A DNA stretch of 64,000 bases, taken from NCBI GenBank assembly GCA_039819095.1, contig JBCBSP010000004.1, forward strand, positions 239,222 to 303,221, read 5' to 3'. The stretch comes from JBCBSP01 sp039819095 (GTDB lineage Bacteria > Pseudomonadota > Alphaproteobacteria > Caulobacterales > Maricaulaceae). The translations under genes were made by a program, and so were the position numbers. The notes beneath the pieces are model-generated. The model saw nothing but the letters and a program-made list of their open reading frames with translations, was not told the DNA's origin and did not search any database. Positions 61,938-64,000 of the stretch are shown here, piece after piece (the first letter of the stretch is position 1; every line of letters begins with the position of its first letter).

Positions 61938-62273
61938 TTTCCCTAATGCTTCTTCGCGTCCGCTCAGTCGCTTCCTCGGTCTCGCTGCGGGCTGGCGGTC
62001 GCCTTGCGAACCCGACGGGTTCGAGCCCGTGTTGTCGGACTCCACCCCTGGTTCGTGTGCGCCCGGGTGACCGGGTCGATCCTTACGCAATGGTCATGCG
62101 GCGCCGGCGCGTCGGTCTGTTCGCCTCGGCGTTATTGTTGAAAGGCGATTGCGACGATGCGGTTTTCACGCTGGCAGCTTCTAGCCGATTGGGATTAAGT
62201 GCGCGATGAAGTCAGGCGCGTGCTTACGCCGTCTCGACAAGCCGGCGCGCTCGGCGTTATCACTCACTCGAGC
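61938..62273. other. Chromosomal tRNA-Tyr 3' flank, gene-free
   Basis: This stretch would directly follow tRNA-Tyr in the uninterrupted chromosome. Its bases 61949-61970 match 22 of 22 the tRNA-Thr flank at 28905-28884. A strong palindrome CGAACCCG-A-CGGGTTCG lies at 62007-62023. No supportable ORF; the tRNA-Gly promoter should be near its right end. Confidence 0.65.
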
Positions 62274-62347
62274 GCGGGTGTAGTTCAACGGTAGAACGTC
62301 AGCCTTCCAAGCTGAATATGTCGGTTCGATTCCGTCCACCCGCTCCA
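62274..62347 (+). tRNA. tRNA-Gly (anticodon UCC)
   Basis: A 74-nt tRNA with encoded CCA. The acceptor stem GCGGGTG pairs with CACCCGC; the anticodon stem TCAGC/GCTGA encloses CTTCCAA, giving UCC, which reads GGA/GGG. The T stem appears to contain one T-T mismatch. In relatives tRNA-Tyr and tRNA-Gly are adjacent upstream of tuf; here the element plus about 340 nt separates them. Confidence 0.94.
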
Positions 62348-62360
62348 TCTCTTCGATATG

Positions 62361-62450
62361 ATGCTCAAGCCCGTTCGGGCTCTCGCTCCTCCCCCGGATC
62401 GGGTCCGGGGTGGGGGCGCGCGTTCGCGCTCTGCGAACCGTTCCGGTTCG
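62361..62450 (+). repeat. tRNA 3'-flank repeat element downstream of tRNA-Gly
   Basis: Starting 14 nt after the tRNA, this block carries ATGCTCAAGCCCG, CTCGCTCCTCCCCCGGATC, the palindrome GCGCGCGTTCGCGC and GAACCGTTCCGGTTCG, which are the modules of the tRNA-Thr downstream element (28742-28905) in the same orientation relative to the tRNA. Confidence 0.6.
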
Positions 62451-62513
62451 GGGGCGGTAAATCGATGACGCACAGGATTGCGCTTTGGATGGCGGGGTTA
62501 TACCGCTCCGGCC

Positions 62514-63716
62514 ATGACGGACGCGCCTCTTCCTACTGATGTCGACGCGCTGGTGATCGGCGCCGGCGCGGCCGGTCTGTTTTATGGCGCGCAGTTCGGT
62601 GCGCGCGGGCGCTCGGTTCTGGTTCTGGATCACGCAAAAAAGCCGGCTGAGAAGGTGCGCATCTCCGGTGGCGGGCGATGCAATTTCACCAATATGGAGA
62701 CTGAGCCCGAGCGCTTCATCAGCGAAAACCCGCACTTCGCCAGGTCAGCGCTGGCGCGCTACACGCCGTGGGATTTCTGCGATCTGATGAGCCGGCATGG
62801 GCTCAGCTGGCATGAAAAAACGCTCGGTCAGCTTTTCTGCGATCAACGCTCCGGCGCGGTCATCAAAGTGCTGGTCGACGAGCTGGAGGCCGTCGGAGGA
62901 GATTTGCGCCTGACGACCGCGATCACCGGGATTGAGAAGACAGAGGCCAGGTTTCGCGTATCGACCAGCGCCGGCGTGGTGAATGCAGGACGCCTGGTCA
63001 TCGCCTCGGGCGGACTTTCAATCCCCAAAATGGGCGCTACCGGTCTCGCCTACGATATCGCCCGTCAGTTCGGCCTGAAGGTGATCGAGCCGCGCGCCGC
63101 GCTCGTGCCCTTCGTGTTCGACGGGGCGGACAAGGAGGCGTTCGCCGGCATTTCCGGGGTGGCCTGTCCGGTGCGCGCGGTCGCTGACGGGCCGGTGTTC
63201 GAGGAGGCGATGCTCTTCACCCATCGCGGCCTGTCCGGTCCGGCCATTCTGCAGATCTCCTCTTACTGGCGACCGGGAGAGGCGATCGAGCTTGATCTGT
63301 TTGCAGGCGCGGACGGTATGGCGGCGCTGAAATCACTTAAGGCCGCCCATCCGATGAAGTCGCTGGCCGGCGCGCTGGAAACGCTCTTGCCCAAGCGCCT
63401 GGCGGACATGCTGAGCGGGCGCGGCGTGATTCCGCCGCTCAAACGCCTGGCCGATGTCAGTCATGGTGCGCTGGACCAGATCGCCGCCGGACTCAGCGCC
63501 TGGCGCATCACGCCTTCCGGTACAGAAGGCTGGCGCACTGCAGAGGTGACGGCCGGCGGGATCGACACCGCTGAGCTATCGTCAAAGACGATGCAGGCGC
63601 GCACCGTGCCCGGGCTTTATTTCATTGGCGAATGCGTCGATGTGACCGGCTGGCTGGGCGGGTATAACTTCCAGTGGGCCTGGGCCAGCGCCCATGCCGC
63701 CGCCCAGGCCGAATAG
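62514..63716 (+). CDS. HI0933-type NAD(P)/FAD-dependent oxidoreductase
   Basis: A 400-residue flavoprotein: dinucleotide-binding GAGAAGLFYGAQFGARG near 15-31, the family motif KVRISGGGRCNFTN near 50, and C-terminal FAD-contact GLYFIGECVDVTGWLGGYNF followed by QWAWASAHAAA. Related proteins are annotated as YhiN/HI0933 or aminoacetone oxidase; the physiological role is uncertain. ATG 62514 removes a 12-residue upstream reading that overlaps the repeat. Confidence 0.9.
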   Translation: MTDAPLPTDVDALVIGAGAAGLFYGAQFGARGRSVLVLDHAKKPAEKVRISGGGRCNFTNMETEPERFISENPHFARSALARYTPWDFCDLMSRHGLSWHEKTLGQLFCDQRSGAVIKVLVDELEAVGGDLRLTTAITGIEKTEARFRVSTSAGVVNAGRLVIASGGLSIPKMGATGLAYDIARQFGLKVIEPRAALVPFVFDGADKEAFAGISGVACPVRAVADGPVFEEAMLFTHRGLSGPAILQISSYWRPGEAIELDLFAGADGMAALKSLKAAHPMKSLAGALETLLPKRLADMLSGRGVIPPLKRLADVSHGALDQIAAGLSAWRITPSGTEGWRTAEVTAGGIDTAELSSKTMQARTVPGLYFIGECVDVTGWLGGYNFQWAWASAHAAAQAE

Positions 63717-63758
63717 GCTCAACCGGCGACCGCTTGCAGTCGGGAAAATCATCAAGGC

Positions 63759-63788
63759 TTGCTTTTTGATTAAGTGCGCGTGTATGTC
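63759..63788 (+). promoter_or_regulatory. Candidate tuf promoter
   Basis: TTGCTT (63759-63764) and TATGTC (63783-63788) are separated by 18 nt in the 153-nt leader before tuf. This is a plausible sigma-70-type promoter but the match is moderate. Confidence 0.35.
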
Positions 63789-63869
63789 GCGCGCTCGAAG
63801 CAGTCGGAAGCTTAAATCTCCGGCATCAATGGGATTGCCTCCCGCGGGTTGAGGAATTGGAAGAGAACG

Positions 63870-64000
63870 ATGGCCAAGGAAAAGTTTGAGCGTACGAAGC
63901 CGCATGCGAACATCGGCACGATTGGTCATGTTGACCATGGCAAGACGACGTTGACGGCGGCGATTACGAAGTACTTCGGCGAGTTCCAGGCGTATGATCA
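63870..64000 (+). CDS. tuf: Elongation factor Tu, N-terminal part (cut by window edge)
   Basis: EF-Tu delivers aminoacyl-tRNA to the ribosome. The visible 43 codons read AKEKFERTKPHANIGTIGHV and continue with the P-loop GHVDHGKTTL. A GGAAGAG ribosome binding site precedes the ATG. The placement downstream of tRNA-Tyr/tRNA-Gly is the usual alphaproteobacterial context. Confidence 0.98.
   Translation, partial: MAKEKFERTKPHANIGTIGHVDHGKTTLTAAITKYFGEFQAYD

Noticed and set aside
62007..62048. Possible tRNA remnant or alternative attR (GGTTCGAGCC ... CTCCACC)
   Set aside because: The match to tRNA-Tyr is short with wrong spacing, and the palindrome explains the T-arm-like appearance. The 61929-61937 core is in frame and supported by the flank match.
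61821..62090. A single 89-residue gene starting at TTG 62090
   Set aside because: Bases above 61937 are the chromosomal tRNA-Tyr flank (22-nt match to the tRNA-Thr flank), so the frame is a junction artefact. Only the 38 codons from the att core belong to the element.
43032..62273. CRISPR array or cas genes in the defence-rich region
   Set aside because: No regularly spaced direct repeats and no Cas-like proteins were found in any part of the window.

Overview
The window is from a GC-rich alphaproteobacterial chromosome. Gene order and protein character point to the Maricaulales/Hyphomonadales-Caulobacterales side (Oceanicaulis/Maricaulis-like). This is inferred from synteny and composition only; no rRNA is present to confirm it.

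Layout. 1-3.8 kb: alr (cut by the window edge), dnaB, an acetyltransferase and the rpsF-rpsR-rplI ribosomal operon with its terminator. 4-7 kb: small accessory enzymes (DUF5996, an SDR, a methyltransferase, an ABM-type monooxygenase). 7-13.1 kb: a forward block for fatty-acid synthesis and envelope/nucleotide genes (fabD-fabG-acpP-fabF-mltG-yicC-gmk). 13.1-20.8 kb: a reverse operon for LPS export and outer-membrane biogenesis (lptF-lptG-lptD-surA-pdxA-rsmA). 21-29 kb: pepA and holC, separated by a divergent LysR / thioesterase / exported crotonase cassette, then an ABC-F protein, ndk, arfB and tRNA-Thr. 29-36.3 kb: metG, RidA, an exported avidin-like protein, DUF819 and an ABC-2 exporter. 36.35-39.08 kb: a 2.5-kb insertion (rsgA plus a two-domain VOC protein) bracketed by two copies of the 3' end of an AidB-like acyl-CoA dehydrogenase gene. 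40.8-43.1 kb: a GIN-domain protein, rlmB and tRNA-Tyr.

43.09-61.94 kb is an integrative mobilizable element of about 18.8 kb, inserted at the 3' end of tRNA-Tyr. A 9-bp core, CTCCACCAT, is repeated at both ends. The right junction is supported independently: sequence just outside it matches, over 22 nt and at the same 12-nt distance from CCA, the native 3' flank of tRNA-Thr. The element carries a large serine recombinase behind a perfect alphaproteobacterial LexA box, a VirD4-like coupling protein, MobC and a relaxase, but no type IV secretion channel. Its cargo looks like phage defence: a STAND-like NTPase; a four-gene overlapping operon with a QueC-like enzyme, an XRE-ImmA/IrrE protease and a PIN nuclease; and a two-TM protein with a PLD-like C-terminal region.

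The most striking inference concerns the attachment core. It lies inside the recombinase reading frame and is in the same frame at both ends. Joining the ends into a circle would give the recombinase a different 35-residue C-terminus and link LexA box - small ORF - recombinase - mobC - relaxase into one operon with 4-nt overlaps. Integration would cut that operon in two and swap the recombinase tail for antisense tRNA sequence.

61.94-64 kb is chromosome again: the tRNA-Tyr 3' flank, tRNA-Gly, an HI0933-type flavoprotein and the start of tuf.
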